NCBI GenBank assembly: GCA_022361155.1
Contig: JAKSBK010000151.1
Span: 1-35,832, forward strand
DNA: 35,832 nucleotides
From: Pseudomonadota bacterium
GTDB taxonomy: Bacteria; Myxococcota_A; Polyangia; Polyangiales; JAKSBK01
Direction of reading: 5' to 3'
Position numbers and translations under genes: made by a program. Below the pieces are notes generated by a model that saw nothing but the letters and a program-made list of their open reading frames with translations, was not told the origin of the DNA and searched no databases. Of the stretch, positions 1-9,900 are shown piece by piece; position 1 is the first letter of the stretch, and each line of letters opens with the position of its first letter.

Positions 1-106
1 CAGCTCGGCCTGCAGGACTGAGCCGCAACGAGTTCCGGTGCCACCAACGCTCGGCCGGTTGACCGGACGCGGGAATCATGTTCTCGGCTTCGTTTGGCTA
101 ACGCTT
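1..106. other. Left edge, no complete gene
   Basis: Only about 100 bases lie before the first gene's stop codon. In plus frame 1 the window opens with six codons (QLGLQD) and then TGA at 19-21. This could be the last codons of a gene entering from the left, but six codons cannot be identified. Nothing else is evident. Confidence 0.2.
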
Positions 107-2020
107 CTAACGGTAGGGAGGGTTCAGGCGCGTGAAGTGCTGGCCCCGGAGCTGCACGAGGTAGCTGGCGCGGGAGGGTTCGCGGTTGTCGTCGAACCCC
201 GGGCTGGGTCCCGCTGCCGCACGGGCCCTTAGTGTGGTCAGGTGCTGGCGTAGCGCGAACCGCGTGCCGGCTCCGTCCTTCACGGCGCTGCGGATGAACT
301 GGAACGCGTCGTACGCAAAGGCAGCAAAGGCGTTCGCCGGAACACCGAACTGCGTCCGAAAGCGAGCCGCGAAAGCCTGCGCCGCAGCGGCGCCCGTGCG
401 CGGATCGAACAGCGTCGAGAACACGCTGCCCTGGAGGTAGCGGGAGGTCGTGCGCGCGAGCTCGTGATCGAAGCCGACACTCGGGGCCAGCAGCTGGACC
501 GAGCGAGCTCCCTTCGGCGCGGCGTTTCCCGGCGCGGTGGGCCACAGTCCTGCAGCCGCGAGTGCGGGAGCTATGAGGGCCAGTCGGTGGGCTGTGTCCG
601 GCAAGAACAGCGCGTCAAAGCGCTGGCCGCGCAGCTCGCCTACCAGCGTTCCAAACGAAGTTGCCTCGGGTGGATAGTCGATTCTTGCCACCAGCTCGCC
701 GCCCGCGGATCGCACGCCTAAAGCGAACGCACTCGCCATGACCTCGCCGTAGCCACTGGCCGGGTACATTACCGCGAATCGGGTGTAGCCCCGAGCGCGC
801 GCAAAGCGCAGCAATTGCTCGACCTCTCCCTGTGGCGTCGCAAACAGGCGAAAAATCATGGGCCCCGTCTGCGTCAACCGAGGGGCCTGGCTGAGCGTGA
901 TCATCGGCACGCCGAGCTCGTGTGCTCGCTTGGCCGCCGCTTCGGCTGCTCTCGCGTCGATGGGGCCGATGATGGCTGCGACGCGATGCATCCGAGCCAG
1001 CTCGTCCACGGCGGCCGTCGCGCGCGCCGGATCCCCCCCGTCATCTCGAAAAACCACCACCGGAGCGTTTGCAGGCAAGGGACCCCTCGGTGGCAAGCCA
1101 GCCGCGAGCATGATGCCGTGCAGGGCAAGCTGTCCGAGCTCCCTGGCCCGGCCGCTCAGGGTCAGGATGACTCCGACGCTGCGCATGTCCACGTCCGTTG
1201 CGCGCTCGGCACGCGCCGCAACGGCCTGCAGTTCATCGTCGAGCTCGAAACCTCGATGCTCGAGCTCGGCCAGAACGGCGCGCACACGCGTGAGATCACC
1301 CATGGCATCGGCGTCTCTGAGGGCTCGCCGGGCTACCTGACCCCACACTTCGCCCCGGTGCTCCAGCTCGCGGTAAGCCCGCTGGATCTGGTCGCCGCCG
1401 GCTTCGTGGTGCACCAGCTTTGCGACGCGTGCGCGCACGCGCTCTCGATCTTGCTCGGCGAGCGGAGCATCTTCGGCCCTGTGCAGTACAGTCAGCGCGT
1501 CCATGTGGCGTTCCAGCTTCACCAATGCGTCCGGAAGCGACCACAGCAGCTTGGCGGTCTCTACCGGGTCGATGGTGCGCCCCACGAACGGCGACAGGAA
1601 GCGCACGGCGCTTTCGTACTCCTGCGCCGCATGCAGCGTCAGCCCCAGGTTGAAGCGGGCGTGCTCCGCCAAGGCCACGTCCGTGTGATCTGCCACCTGC
1701 TCGAACAGTGTCAGGGCCGCATCGAGGTCTCCGGCATCAAGACGGATCCTGCCAAGCTCGAGCCGTGCTATGGCAGCCAGGGGATCATCGGAGCGCATGG
1801 CAAGAAAGGCTTCGTAGCGAGTCGCTGCCTGTTCGATGTCGCCCTGTTCGGCGAAGGTCCGAGCTTCACGCAGCTCGGCTTCCGCCTGCGGGTTGTCGCT
1901 CGTAAGCAGAGGTGACTGCCCCACGAAGCGGGGTGGCGTACGACGGCTGCAGCCCGGCGAGGTCAGTGCGGCCCCGAAAAGCATGGCGAGAGCGAAACGG
2001 CCAGCAACGCGTAGCGACAC
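107..2020 (-). CDS. TPR / periplasmic-binding-protein lipoprotein (LpoA-like)
   Basis: Probably an outer-membrane or periplasmic lipoprotein that binds a small ligand or helps control a peptidoglycan synthase. I place the start at GTG 2020 because it gives a clean lipoprotein signal: basic residues, a hydrophobic run and Cys at residue 24 (SPGC). The frame stays open to an ATG at 2152, which would bury that signal some 50 residues in. Residues about 48-148 carry TPR-like helices (EQGDIEQAATRYEAFL, AGDLDAALTLFEQV). From about 281 to 616 the sequence matches a type 1 periplasmic-binding fold of the branched-chain amino-acid/LpoA kind (SVGVILTLSGRARELG, then AAIIGPIDA). TPR followed by this fold is the architecture of LpoA-type penicillin-binding-protein activators; an ABC-type ligand receptor is the alternative. 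It is divergent from the reductase at 2293. The fold is fairly sure, the role is not. Confidence 0.8.
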   Translation of the reverse strand: MSLRVAGRFALAMLFGAALTSPGCSRRTPPRFVGQSPLLTSDNPQAEAELREARTFAEQGDIEQAATRYEAFLAMRSDDPLAAIARLELGRIRLDAGDLDAALTLFEQVADHTDVALAEHARFNLGLTLHAAQEYESAVRFLSPFVGRTIDPVETAKLLWSLPDALVKLERHMDALTVLHRAEDAPLAEQDRERVRARVAKLVHHEAGGDQIQRAYRELEHRGEVWGQVARRALRDADAMGDLTRVRAVLAELEHRGFELDDELQAVAARAERATDVDMRSVGVILTLSGRARELGQLALHGIMLAAGLPPRGPLPANAPVVVFRDDGGDPARATAAVDELARMHRVAAIIGPIDARAAEAAAKRAHELGVPMITLSQAPRLTQTGPMIFRLFATPQGEVEQLLRFARARGYTRFAVMYPASGYGEVMASAFALGVRSAGGELVARIDYPPEATSFGTLVGELRGQRFDALFLPDTAHRLALIAPALAAAGLWPTAPGNAAPKGARSVQLLAPSVGFDHELARTTSRYLQGSVFSTLFDPRTGAAAAQAFAARFRTQFGVPANAFAAFAYDAFQFIRSAVKDGAGTRFALRQHLTTLRARAAAGPSPGFDDNREPSRASYLVQLRGQHFTRLNPPYR

Positions 2021-2162
2021 CGGTGAGTGCCCTGGCCAGCGGAGCACCCCATGCCGAGACAGTTTCCCGCCACCCGTGCGGAGCGGCGCTCGCCCTGACA
2101 TCCTGTTGGGCATCTCAGCGCGGAGTGTAGTGACAGCGTGGGACGCGTCCATACTTCTTCGG

Positions 2163-2221
2163 ATCGGCGAGGGCCGGCCGCAGCTGGCAAAGGCACGACG
2201 ACGAGCAATACTGCTGGTACA
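2163..2221 (+). repeat. Dispersed repeat, copy A
   Basis: This stretch resembles 13064-13122, roughly three quarters identical by eye. Shared blocks are GCGAGGGCCGG / CCGAGGGCCGG, TGGCAA and ACGACGAG followed by AATA. It lies between the divergent genes starting at 2020 and 2293. No terminal inverted repeats remain here, so it would be a decayed or partial copy of the element described at 13036-13196. Confidence 0.45.
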
Positions 2222-2292
2222 GAGCTTCCCTTGCGCCCGATTTAAAAGTACATCATCCCTGAAAGCCCATCATCTGGGGCCTGAACGCTTGC

Positions 2293-3027
2293 ATGGTGTG
2301 GGAGCGTCTGGTGGTTGAGCGGCGACAGGTCGAGCTGGTTAGGGCGCGCAAGCTATCGCCTGATGTGCGTCAGCTCGGCTTGAGCTGCGTCGACGACCGG
2401 CCTTTCGCTTTCTTGGCGGGCCAGTGGGTCAATCTGGAAGTACCGGTCGACGGCCAGACCCTGACCCGGGCCTATTCGCTGTGCTCCGCTCCGGACCTCG
2501 AGCGCCCGGCGCAGATCGAGATCGCCGTGACCCGCGTGCGAGGTGGGCCTGCTTCCTGTGTCCTGCACGAGCTGCCTCTGGGCAAGCGGCTCGAGATCCA
2601 CGGTCCCCACGGCTTCTTCACCCGGGAGCCCGCGCCCGAGGGAAGCGCGCTGTTTATCGGCACAGGCACGGGGCTGGCTCCCTTGCGCGCGATGTTGCAA
2701 CAGGAACTCGCTCGGGACGGCGTAGACGACTTGGCTTTGCTGTTTGGCTGCCGGAGTGAACAGGATGTGCTGTGGGAGAATCAACTGCGCCAGTGGGCCG
2801 AGAAGCACTCGCGGTTCTGCTACGAGGTCACACTCTCACAGGCAGGGTCCAACTGGAAGGGGCGCGCAGGCTACGTTCAGCATCACCTGGCCGACGTGCT
2901 CGCCCCGCTGGGAAGACCCCACGTGTACGTCTGCGGCCTGTCGAGAATGGTCACCGAGGTGCGGCGGATCCTCAAGAACCAACTCGGCTACGAGCGGCGC
3001 TGGATTCACACCGAGCGCTACGATTGA
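2293..3027 (+). CDS. Ferredoxin-NADP reductase-like flavoprotein
   Basis: A soluble FAD/NAD(P)H oxidoreductase of about 244 residues, the usual size of a two-domain ferredoxin-NADP reductase. The FAD-binding motif RAYS is at 59-62, the dinucleotide-binding loop GTGTGLAP at 123-130, and a CG pair near 214 belongs to the nicotinamide site. The end HTERYD is typical of the family. There is no 2Fe-2S domain, so it probably works with a separate ferredoxin or flavodoxin. ATG 2293 has no good ribosome-binding site. GTG 2311, six codons in, is preceded by GGGAG at 2300-2304 with a 6-base spacer and may be the real start. The gene converges with the kinase ending at 3060, leaving 32 bases and no obvious terminator. 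It could equally be the reductase arm of an oxygenase. Confidence 0.88.
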   Translation: MVWERLVVERRQVELVRARKLSPDVRQLGLSCVDDRPFAFLAGQWVNLEVPVDGQTLTRAYSLCSAPDLERPAQIEIAVTRVRGGPASCVLHELPLGKRLEIHGPHGFFTREPAPEGSALFIGTGTGLAPLRAMLQQELARDGVDDLALLFGCRSEQDVLWENQLRQWAEKHSRFCYEVTLSQAGSNWKGRAGYVQHHLADVLAPLGRPHVYVCGLSRMVTEVRRILKNQLGYERRWIHTERYD

Positions 3028-3059
3028 CCAGCTCGTACTACGGGCCCTTGGGCTGCTGG

Positions 3060-4682
3060 TTATGACAGACTCGGTGCCGTGCCCCCGGCTCCGGCTGCTC
3101 GGGGGCTCAAGGGTTTGCCCGCGAGGGGGAGCTGGATCGTGAACGTGGTGCCCCGGTTGGCGTCGCACTTGAAGGCCAGGCGCCCGCGGTGACGCTGCAC
3201 TATGATCCAGTACGTCACCGCCAGCCCCTGGCCAATGCCTTGACCCACTTCCTTGGTGGTGAAGAAGGGCTCGAAGACCCGCTCTCGAATGTTCTCTGGA
3301 ATTCCTGGACCGTCGTCCCGGATGCGTACGTGCACCCACGCTTCGCAGGACTCCGTCTCGACGAGAATCCGGCCCTTGCCAGCGGACCCACGAGGCCTCC
3401 GCTCGGAGAGGGCCTGCGCCGAGTTGGTCAGCAGATTCAGCAACGCCTGCACGAGCTGAGCAGGCTCGGCAGACGCAGGCGGCAGCGGTTCGCAGAGGCT
3501 CAGCTGTACGTCGGCCACGTCCTGCCAGTGGCAGCGGCTCAACTCGATGCTGGTCTTGACCAGCGCATTGACATCTGCCGGGCAGCGTTCCTGATTTCCG
3601 GGGCGAGCGAGCTCTCGCACCGTTGCCACCGTGGCGCTCGCCTGCCGCACGCCCCATTGGGCTTGCTCGAGCGCCATGGGTATCTCTGCTCGCAGGTACT
3701 CGAGCTCGTCGCCTTCGGCCACGCAGGTGCTCGAGTTGCCGAGGGCCAGGCTGAGCGTGCGAAAGGCATCGCCAAGGAACTCCAGGTTGCTGGATATGTA
3801 CTGCATGGGCGTGTTGAGCTCATGGGCGATTCCCGCGGCCAATTGGCCGATCGCCCGTAGCTTTTGCGCCTGCAGCAGCTCGAGCTGGCAGGCCTGGCGC
3901 TTGGCGACCTCTGCCTTGAGGGCGCCGTAGGTCGCTTGCAGCTCCTGGTATCGCTCGCGGAGGCCTTGCTCCAGGGTGTCGATTCTCCGGGCAGCCTGGA
4001 GCCGAAGCGCCCACTTATCCGATAGTGTGCGCGCCAAGTAGCGGACTTCGACGGGCTCGAAGGGCTTCTTGAGGATCAGCAGTTGGCTCGACTGCGAGAC
4101 GGCAGCCTGCAGGGCGGTCTCGATCTCCGGGGCAAAGGAACTGCAAAGCACTACTTCGAGCGCGGGGTCGTGCCGCCACAGCTCGGGGATGATCTCGATC
4201 CCCGTAGGGCCCCCGGGGAAGTCGTAATCGACGAAGGCCACCCTGAAGGGTCTGCCCTTGTGGACCGCTTGCTTCACCTCGTCTAGACCACCCTGCGCGT
4301 CGTAGGCGGAAACCAGCTCGAAGCTGGCTTGGTGCGGTCCCGCTTGGATCTCGGTCGTTCCCAGCACCCTGCGGAAGACCGTGTGCAGCATCTCGTCGTC
4401 GTCCACTATGAGGACGCGGGGGGGGGCGTCGCCATGCTGACCGGGGGCTGGTGTGGGCACGATTCTCCCTCTGGCCCCCGGAACGGGTTGGTGGCGTTGA
4501 GCCGGTGTGCAGTTGTCGCCCCGCGGGGTTACAACGGCCAGGCTGGGCGGATCTGAAGCGGGCGATTTGGGCGCCTGCTCTTTTGGCCCGCAGCGCGAAC
4601 GAGCCGCCGAACCAGCTGTCGCTGGCTCCCGCTCGACGCTCGAGTACGTGCTCGCTCGCGAGGCGACAGAGCCGGAGTGCAA
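3060..4682 (-). CDS. Receiver-histidine kinase, last gene of signalling operon
   Basis: A cytoplasmic two-component protein with a receiver domain before the kinase. After a low-complexity stretch of about 88 residues, the receiver (about 89-220) has the acidic pair VDDD and the likely phospho-acceptor at D152 or D154 (VDYDFPGG). A coiled helix (about 230-275) leads to the dimerisation domain with phosphorylatable H287 (GIAHELNTPMQY). The ATPase domain follows, with N-box LNLLTNSAQAL, G1 RDDGPGIP and a G2-like GQGIGQGLAVTY. No membrane segment is visible. The start is TTG 4682, preceded by AAAGGA at 5-base spacing. It lies 18 bases after the stop of the kinase at 4701, so it is probably the fourth cistron. 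It resembles that upstream kinase in layout and in its H-box, so the two look like diverged duplicates. Confidence 0.88.
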   Translation of the reverse strand: MHSGSVASRASTYSSVEREPATAGSAARSRCGPKEQAPKSPASDPPSLAVVTPRGDNCTPAQRHQPVPGARGRIVPTPAPGQHGDAPPRVLIVDDDEMLHTVFRRVLGTTEIQAGPHQASFELVSAYDAQGGLDEVKQAVHKGRPFRVAFVDYDFPGGPTGIEIIPELWRHDPALEVVLCSSFAPEIETALQAAVSQSSQLLILKKPFEPVEVRYLARTLSDKWALRLQAARRIDTLEQGLRERYQELQATYGALKAEVAKRQACQLELLQAQKLRAIGQLAAGIAHELNTPMQYISSNLEFLGDAFRTLSLALGNSSTCVAEGDELEYLRAEIPMALEQAQWGVRQASATVATVRELARPGNQERCPADVNALVKTSIELSRCHWQDVADVQLSLCEPLPPASAEPAQLVQALLNLLTNSAQALSERRPRGSAGKGRILVETESCEAWVHVRIRDDGPGIPENIRERVFEPFFTTKEVGQGIGQGLAVTYWIIVQRHRGRLAFKCDANRGTTFTIQLPLAGKPLSPRAAGAGGTAPSLS

Positions 4683-4700
4683 GCTGTCCTTTCAAGCCGC

Positions 4701-6080
4701 TCACAATGCCTCAGGTGGCTGGCCATCGAGGATGGCTGTGGGCTGGACGTCGCGCAGCGGCAGCCGGACCACGAACGTGGTCCCTTCGCCCTTCCGTGTC
4801 TCGAACTCCAGGGAGCCGTTGTGCCTGTCCACGACCACGCTGCGGCAGATGGCGAGTCCTTGTCCGGTGCCGCGGCCTACCTCCTTGGTGGTGAAGAAAG
4901 GATCGAATATGCGTTCCTGCACTTCCCGTGGAATGCCTGCACCCGTGTCTTGAACTCGAATCTCGACGCTGTCCTGCAGGCTGGAAGTGGTCACGCAGAT
5001 CGTTCCCCGGGCGCTCGAGCCATCGCCGACCACATCGGCCACCGCGTGTGCCGCATTGACGATCAGATTCAGGACCACTTGGTTGATCTCGCTCAGAACG
5101 CAGGGGACCATGGGCAGGCACGGATCGAGCTCGGTCTCCATCTCGGCCACGAATTTCCACTCGTTGCGGCTGACCGCGATCGTGGCCTCTATCGCCTCGT
5201 TTAGATCGCTCGGGACCTTTTCCTCTTGGCCGACATGAGAGAAGCTCTTCATCGTTCTTACTATTTTGGCGATGTGCTCGACGCCCTCCTTGGCCTGCTC
5301 TGCGGCTCGCGGTAGCTCGGAGCGCAGGTATTTGAGCTGAATACTGTCCTCGGCTCGCTGAAGTGCCTGGCGTGCCTCAGCCAGGCCGTCGACCGTGTCG
5401 GCCTGCTTCTTCAGGCATTCCGTTGCTGTGAAGACCTCTTCGAGGTCTTGAAGGGACTCCAATATGAATGCGAGATTGTCGCCGACGTACTGCGCGGGCG
5501 TATTGACCTCATGGGCGACACCGGCAGCAAGCTGGCCGATGCTCTCCAGTTTTTGGGCGAGCCGCAGCTCGGTTTCGATCCGCTCGCGCCGGTCCATCTC
5601 GAGCTTCAACTTCTCGACCGTCTGCGCTAGATGCACGCGACCGCGATGGAGCTCGGCAAAAACAGCAACCTTGGAGACCAGTATCTCCAGGTCGAGGGGC
5701 TTGAACAGGTAGTCCACGGCGCCGGCCTCGTAGCCACGGAACAAGTACCTCTTTTCCTTGCTTATGGCCGTTAGGAAGATAATGGGCAGATAGCGTGTCT
5801 CTTCATTTTCGCGAAGGAACTGCGCAAGCTCGAAACCGTCCATGCCCGGCATCTGCACATCGAGCAGCACCACGGCAAATTCGTGGCGCAGCGTCGCGCG
5901 CAAAGCCGCTTCTCCTGAGTCCGCTGTTACCACTTCGACGGGCAGCCTCTTCAGGGTGGTCTGGATCGTGAATAGGTTCTCGGACCGATCGTCGACCGCC
6001 AGGACTTTGACAGGGGATTCGTGTCGATCTCGGCCCAACACGTTGGAGGCGGAAGCCCGCGGCAAGGCAGAGCCTTTCAT
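4701..6080 (-). CDS. Receiver-histidine kinase
   Basis: A 459-residue cytoplasmic two-component protein. The receiver at about 24-145 begins VKVLAVDD and carries phospho-acceptor D74 (LLDVQMPGMDG) and K127 (FKPLD). A coiled linker (about 148-180) leads to the histidine phosphotransfer helix with H190 (GVAHEVNTPAQY). The ATPase domain has N343 (LNLIVNAAHAV), G1 DTGAGIP at 378-384 and GTGQGLA at 404-410. The receiver at the N-terminus suggests that phosphorylation by another kinase, such as the membrane hybrid kinase upstream, modulates this kinase's own activity. Its ATG (6078-6080) overlaps the TGA of the CheR gene as ATGA, so translation is probably coupled. No DNA-binding output domain is present. 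Confidence 0.92.
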   Translation of the reverse strand: MKGSALPRASASNVLGRDRHESPVKVLAVDDRSENLFTIQTTLKRLPVEVVTADSGEAALRATLRHEFAVVLLDVQMPGMDGFELAQFLRENEETRYLPIIFLTAISKEKRYLFRGYEAGAVDYLFKPLDLEILVSKVAVFAELHRGRVHLAQTVEKLKLEMDRRERIETELRLAQKLESIGQLAAGVAHEVNTPAQYVGDNLAFILESLQDLEEVFTATECLKKQADTVDGLAEARQALQRAEDSIQLKYLRSELPRAAEQAKEGVEHIAKIVRTMKSFSHVGQEEKVPSDLNEAIEATIAVSRNEWKFVAEMETELDPCLPMVPCVLSEINQVVLNLIVNAAHAVADVVGDGSSARGTICVTTSSLQDSVEIRVQDTGAGIPREVQERIFDPFFTTKEVGRGTGQGLAICRSVVVDRHNGSLEFETRKGEGTTFVVRLPLRDVQPTAILDGQPPEAL

Positions 6081-6949
6081 CGTGCGGACTCGCCGATGGC
6101 AGGGTAGTCGTGCTGCGGGGAGTCAGCGTTGTTCTTGCGAAAGATCCGCAGGGAGGAATCGACGGTTGTGAACCCGCGTTGGCTCAAGGGAGCGCCCAGC
6201 ATCTCCCTGCTTCCAAGGCAGAGAAAGCCGCCGGGCGCAAGGCTCGATGCGAAGAGGTCGAGCGTCTGTAATTGAAGCTTGGCATCAAAGTAGATGAGGA
6301 CGTTGCGACACAGGATCAGGTCGGCCGTCAGGAAGCTCCGATCGCGTACGAGGTTATGGTGGGAGAACTTGATCGACCGACGAAGAAAGCTGGAGATCCG
6401 AGCGCGGCCGTACTGGGCATGGACATAGCTCGAAAACGGGGCCAAACCGCCGGAACGGTAGTAGTTGGTGGCGTACCCGCGGAGATGGTGCAGCGGAAGA
6501 ATGCCGTCTTCGGCCGTGGCAAGGGAGATGGAATTGTAGTCGGTGGCGTAGAGACGGCAGCGGTCCAGGCAACCTGCTTCGTGCAGCAAGATCGCCATGG
6601 AGAAGGCCTCCTGGCCGGTTGCGCAACCGGCGTGCCAGACTTTCACCACCGGAAGCTCTCGAAGAAAGGGAACCACGGCCTCGCGCAGGGCTCGGTAGAA
6701 CGGCGGGTTGCGGAACATGGCGGTCACGTTGATCGACATGTCATGCAGGAACGCGGCAAAGAGCTCCTCGTCTCGCAGCATCCTGGCCAGAAGCTCCGAG
6801 ACCGTGTCCACGCCCGACTCCGCCATGCGGTGCGCCACGCGCCGTTTCAGGGAGCTACGGGCATAGCGGCGGAAATCGTAGCCATAGCGTTCGGCTATCC
6901 CGTGCAGCAAGAGGTCCAGCTCGAGGTCCTGTAGCTTCGCGTGTCTCAC
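6077..6949 (-). CDS. cheR: CheR-type protein-glutamate methyltransferase
   Basis: CheR proteins use S-adenosylmethionine to methylate glutamates on chemoreceptors or related signalling proteins. The N-terminal helical CheR domain (LDLLLHGIAERYGYDF, then SSLKRRVAHRM) is followed by the methyltransferase domain with GCATGQEAFSMAILL and the hallmark CRNVLIYFD. From GTG 6949 the protein has 290 residues, a normal CheR length. I chose this start because it overlaps the preceding kinase's TGA as GTGA; the longer frame to 7042 would run back through the coding end of that kinase. No chemoreceptor, CheW or CheB methylesterase gene is visible nearby. The substrate is therefore unclear; the long coiled coil of the hybrid kinase is one possibility (inference). 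Confidence 0.93.
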   Translation of the reverse strand: MRHAKLQDLELDLLLHGIAERYGYDFRRYARSSLKRRVAHRMAESGVDTVSELLARMLRDEELFAAFLHDMSINVTAMFRNPPFYRALREAVVPFLRELPVVKVWHAGCATGQEAFSMAILLHEAGCLDRCRLYATDYNSISLATAEDGILPLHHLRGYATNYYRSGGLAPFSSYVHAQYGRARISSFLRRSIKFSHHNLVRDRSFLTADLILCRNVLIYFDAKLQLQTLDLFASSLAPGGFLCLGSREMLGAPLSQRGFTTVDSSLRIFRKNNADSPQHDYPAIGESAR

Positions 6950-9900
6950 GACGCCTTGAAGAGCCAAATACGCAGCAGCGACAGCAGCCTGTCGATATCG
7001 ACGGGTTTCGTCATGTAGTCGTTGGCGCCGGCGTCGAGGCACTTGGCTCGATCTTCGAGCATGGCCTTGGCCGTGAGCGCGATGATGGGAAGCTCGGCAA
7101 AACGTTCTTGAGCGCGGATGCGGCGCATGGCTTCGAAGCCATCCATCACGGGCATCATGATGTCCATCAGTACCAGTTCGATGTCGTTTTCGTGCGCGAG
7201 CTTCTCGAGCGCCATCCGGCCGTTGTCGGCCATGAGTACGTGCAGGCCGTGCTGGCGCAGGACGCGAGAAAGCGCGAAGGTATTGCGCATGTCGTCGTCG
7301 ACCAGCAGCAGCTGCCGTCCCTGGAGCATTTCGTCAGGGTCATGCAGCATGCGTATGATCTGCTGCTGCTCGGAAGTCAGCGAGGCATCGACAGAGTGCA
7401 AGAAGAGCGTGGTTTGCTCGAGCACGCGCTCCTTCGTGGGAGCCTGCTTGACAACTGCGCGGACCCGGCGTCGCAGCCGGCGTGCCAGCGCTGGGGGCAA
7501 GGGGGAGCTCGAATGGACGATCACCGGGGGCAGAGGATCGAGGTGGCCTCGAGCGTGCTCGTCCAGCAGTGCCCTTGCTGTCTGTCGTGGATCCGAGGTG
7601 TTCACCACGATGCAGTGGCAGCGTCGAGCGGCGCACATGCCGAGGGCCTGTCCTGCCGTAGAGGCCAGCTGCACTTCGGTTTGCCGGTTTTCGAGCAGCG
7701 GAACCAGAGACCGGCCGCCATGGTCCTGGGACTCGATCACGAGCACGTGGCGGGCATCTTCGGAGAGGTACTCCTCGATACTGCCGAGGGCGGCTCGTAT
7801 GGCGTCGGCGCTGGCCGGCTTGCGCAGGAAGCCCACCGCGCCATGGCTACGTGCCAGATCGCCTGCGTCCCTGCCCGACAGGACGTGTACCGGAATATGG
7901 CGGGGCCTGGGGTCGTACTTGAGCTGGTCGAGCACTCGGGCACCTGGGATATCCGGCAGGCCCAGGTCAAGCAGAATCACGGTGGGTCTCATACCCAACG
8001 CAAGCTGCAGGGCGCTCGCGCCGTCGGGGGCCGCCACGCACCTGTATCCCCGGCTGCGGGTGAGCTCGACCAGCGCCTGCGCGAAGCTTGGGTCGTCCTC
8101 GACTACGAGAGCGACCTTGTCGCCTCGGGCGATCCGGTTCCGGTCGTCCTTGACAAAGCCGGCCCCGCAGGTGCTGAGCGCGCTCACGGGCGCGGGAGTA
8201 GCCCTGGCAGCTGCCTCCCCGCGAGCAGAGGGTCGCTTCGAGTTTCCCTTGTGCCTCGCGCTCTCCTTGGCCGGCGCGGCAACGGAAGAGGCCGGCGAGG
8301 ATCCGTTGCGCCTCGAGGCAGCAGTACTTGCGCCTGTGCTCGAAGGCGCGCCCCGAGCCGACGCGGAAACGCTCATGGCGTGGCCGACCGGCATCGACTT
8401 CCGCCCTGGCGGCAATGAGCCCCCGGCGGGAAGATAGAGCGTAAAGGTGCTTCCCTTGCCCAGCTCGCTTTGAAGCTGCATCTCGCCACCCAGCAGGAGA
8501 GCGAGCTGGCGTGAGATCGATAGACCCAGGCCGGTGCCTCCGTACTGGCGGCTGGTGCTTCCGTCGGCCTGACAAAAGGCATCGAAAATGGATTCCTGGC
8601 GATCCCTGGGGATCCCCGGGCCCGTGTCTCGGACAGAGAAGCCAACGGCCCCGACCGATCTCAGCTTGGGGTTGCGCAAGACCGTGTCCTTCGCCGGTGC
8701 GTGCACCGTCAGCGTGACCGATCCTTGCTCGGTGAACTTGAGCGCATTCGAGAGCAGGTTCTTGAGCACCTGCCGGACGCGGTGGATGTCTGTGGAGATG
8801 AACCCGGGCAGATCGTCGGCATGTTCGATCAAGAACTTCAGGCCTTTGACCTGCGCGTGGGCCTCGAACTGGTCCTTGAGTCCATGGAGAATGCCGGCGA
8901 TCTCGGTTGGCTGAACGTCGACTTCCAGCATGCCGGCTTCCACCTTGGACAGGTCGAGGATGTCGTTGATGAGCGAAAGCAGATCCTCCCCACCGTGATG
9001 GATGATCTCGGCCGCCTTGACTTGCTCCTCGCTGAGGTTGCCATGCTCGTTGTCTGCCCGCGATCTGGACAGGATCAGCAGACTGTTCAGGGGGGTGCGC
9101 AGCTCGTGCGACATGTTGGCCAAGAACTCGGACTTGTATGTGTTGGCTAGCTCGAGCTCGCGAGCCTTTTGCTCCGTGACCGTCTTGGCGGCTTCAAGCT
9201 CGGCGTTTTGCTTGGCCATGGCAGCACGCTGCCTCTCCAGGGAGTCGGTCTTTTCCTCGAGCTCCTGGTTCGCTGCCTGCAACTCCTCGCTCTGCACCTT
9301 CAAGCTGTCCTCGGACTCCTTCAGTGCCTTGGTCTGCTCTTCGAGGGTCTCGTTCGCGGCTTCGAGGTTGTGCTGCTGTCCCTGGAGCTCGCCGGCCTGC
9401 CGTTGCGTCTCGTCGAGCAATTCCTGCATCTGTTGGCGCGCCTGCGCAGAGCCGAGCGCGATGGCGACGCTTTCGGAGACCGAGCTCAAGAGCTCGAGCT
9501 GCGCCTCGCTGAAGGGCTCGAAGGCAGCCAACTCCAGAACGCCTTTCACGGCCTCGTTGTGCAGCAAGGGTGTGACCACGAGATGCCGAGGAGGGCTCTG
9601 CCCCAAACCGGAGCGCACCACGACGTAGTCATCCGGTACCTCGCTCACCACGATGCGCTCCTTTTCGAGAGCCGCCTGTCCTACAAGACCCTCTCCGGGC
9701 TGGTAGCGGTTGCTCAAGTGCTTACGTTGCGTGTAGGCATGGCTGCCAGCGAGCTGCAAAGATCCGTCTTGCTTGGCGACGTAGAGGGCACCGACCGGGG
9801 CATTCAGGTACTTGGCCAGGTAGCTCACGACCCGGCGGGCCAGTGCCGCGATGTCTTGCTCTCCGCGCATGGCTTCCTGCAGCTCGGCGGCTCCCGTCTT

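Noticed and set aside
815-1915. A 366-codon plus-strand open frame
   Set aside because: Antisense to the periplasmic-binding lipoprotein, which has a coherent fold and signal.
6950-7042. Longer start for CheR
   Set aside because: It would translate through the C-terminal coding region of the hybrid kinase; GTG 6949 overlaps that gene's stop exactly and begins at the family's conserved part.
7108-8437. Two long plus-strand open frames (over 430 codons) opposite the hybrid kinase
   Set aside because: They lie antisense to a protein with clear receiver and kinase motifs; low stop frequency in GC-rich DNA explains them. The translations are Arg/Ser/Ala-rich with no domain.
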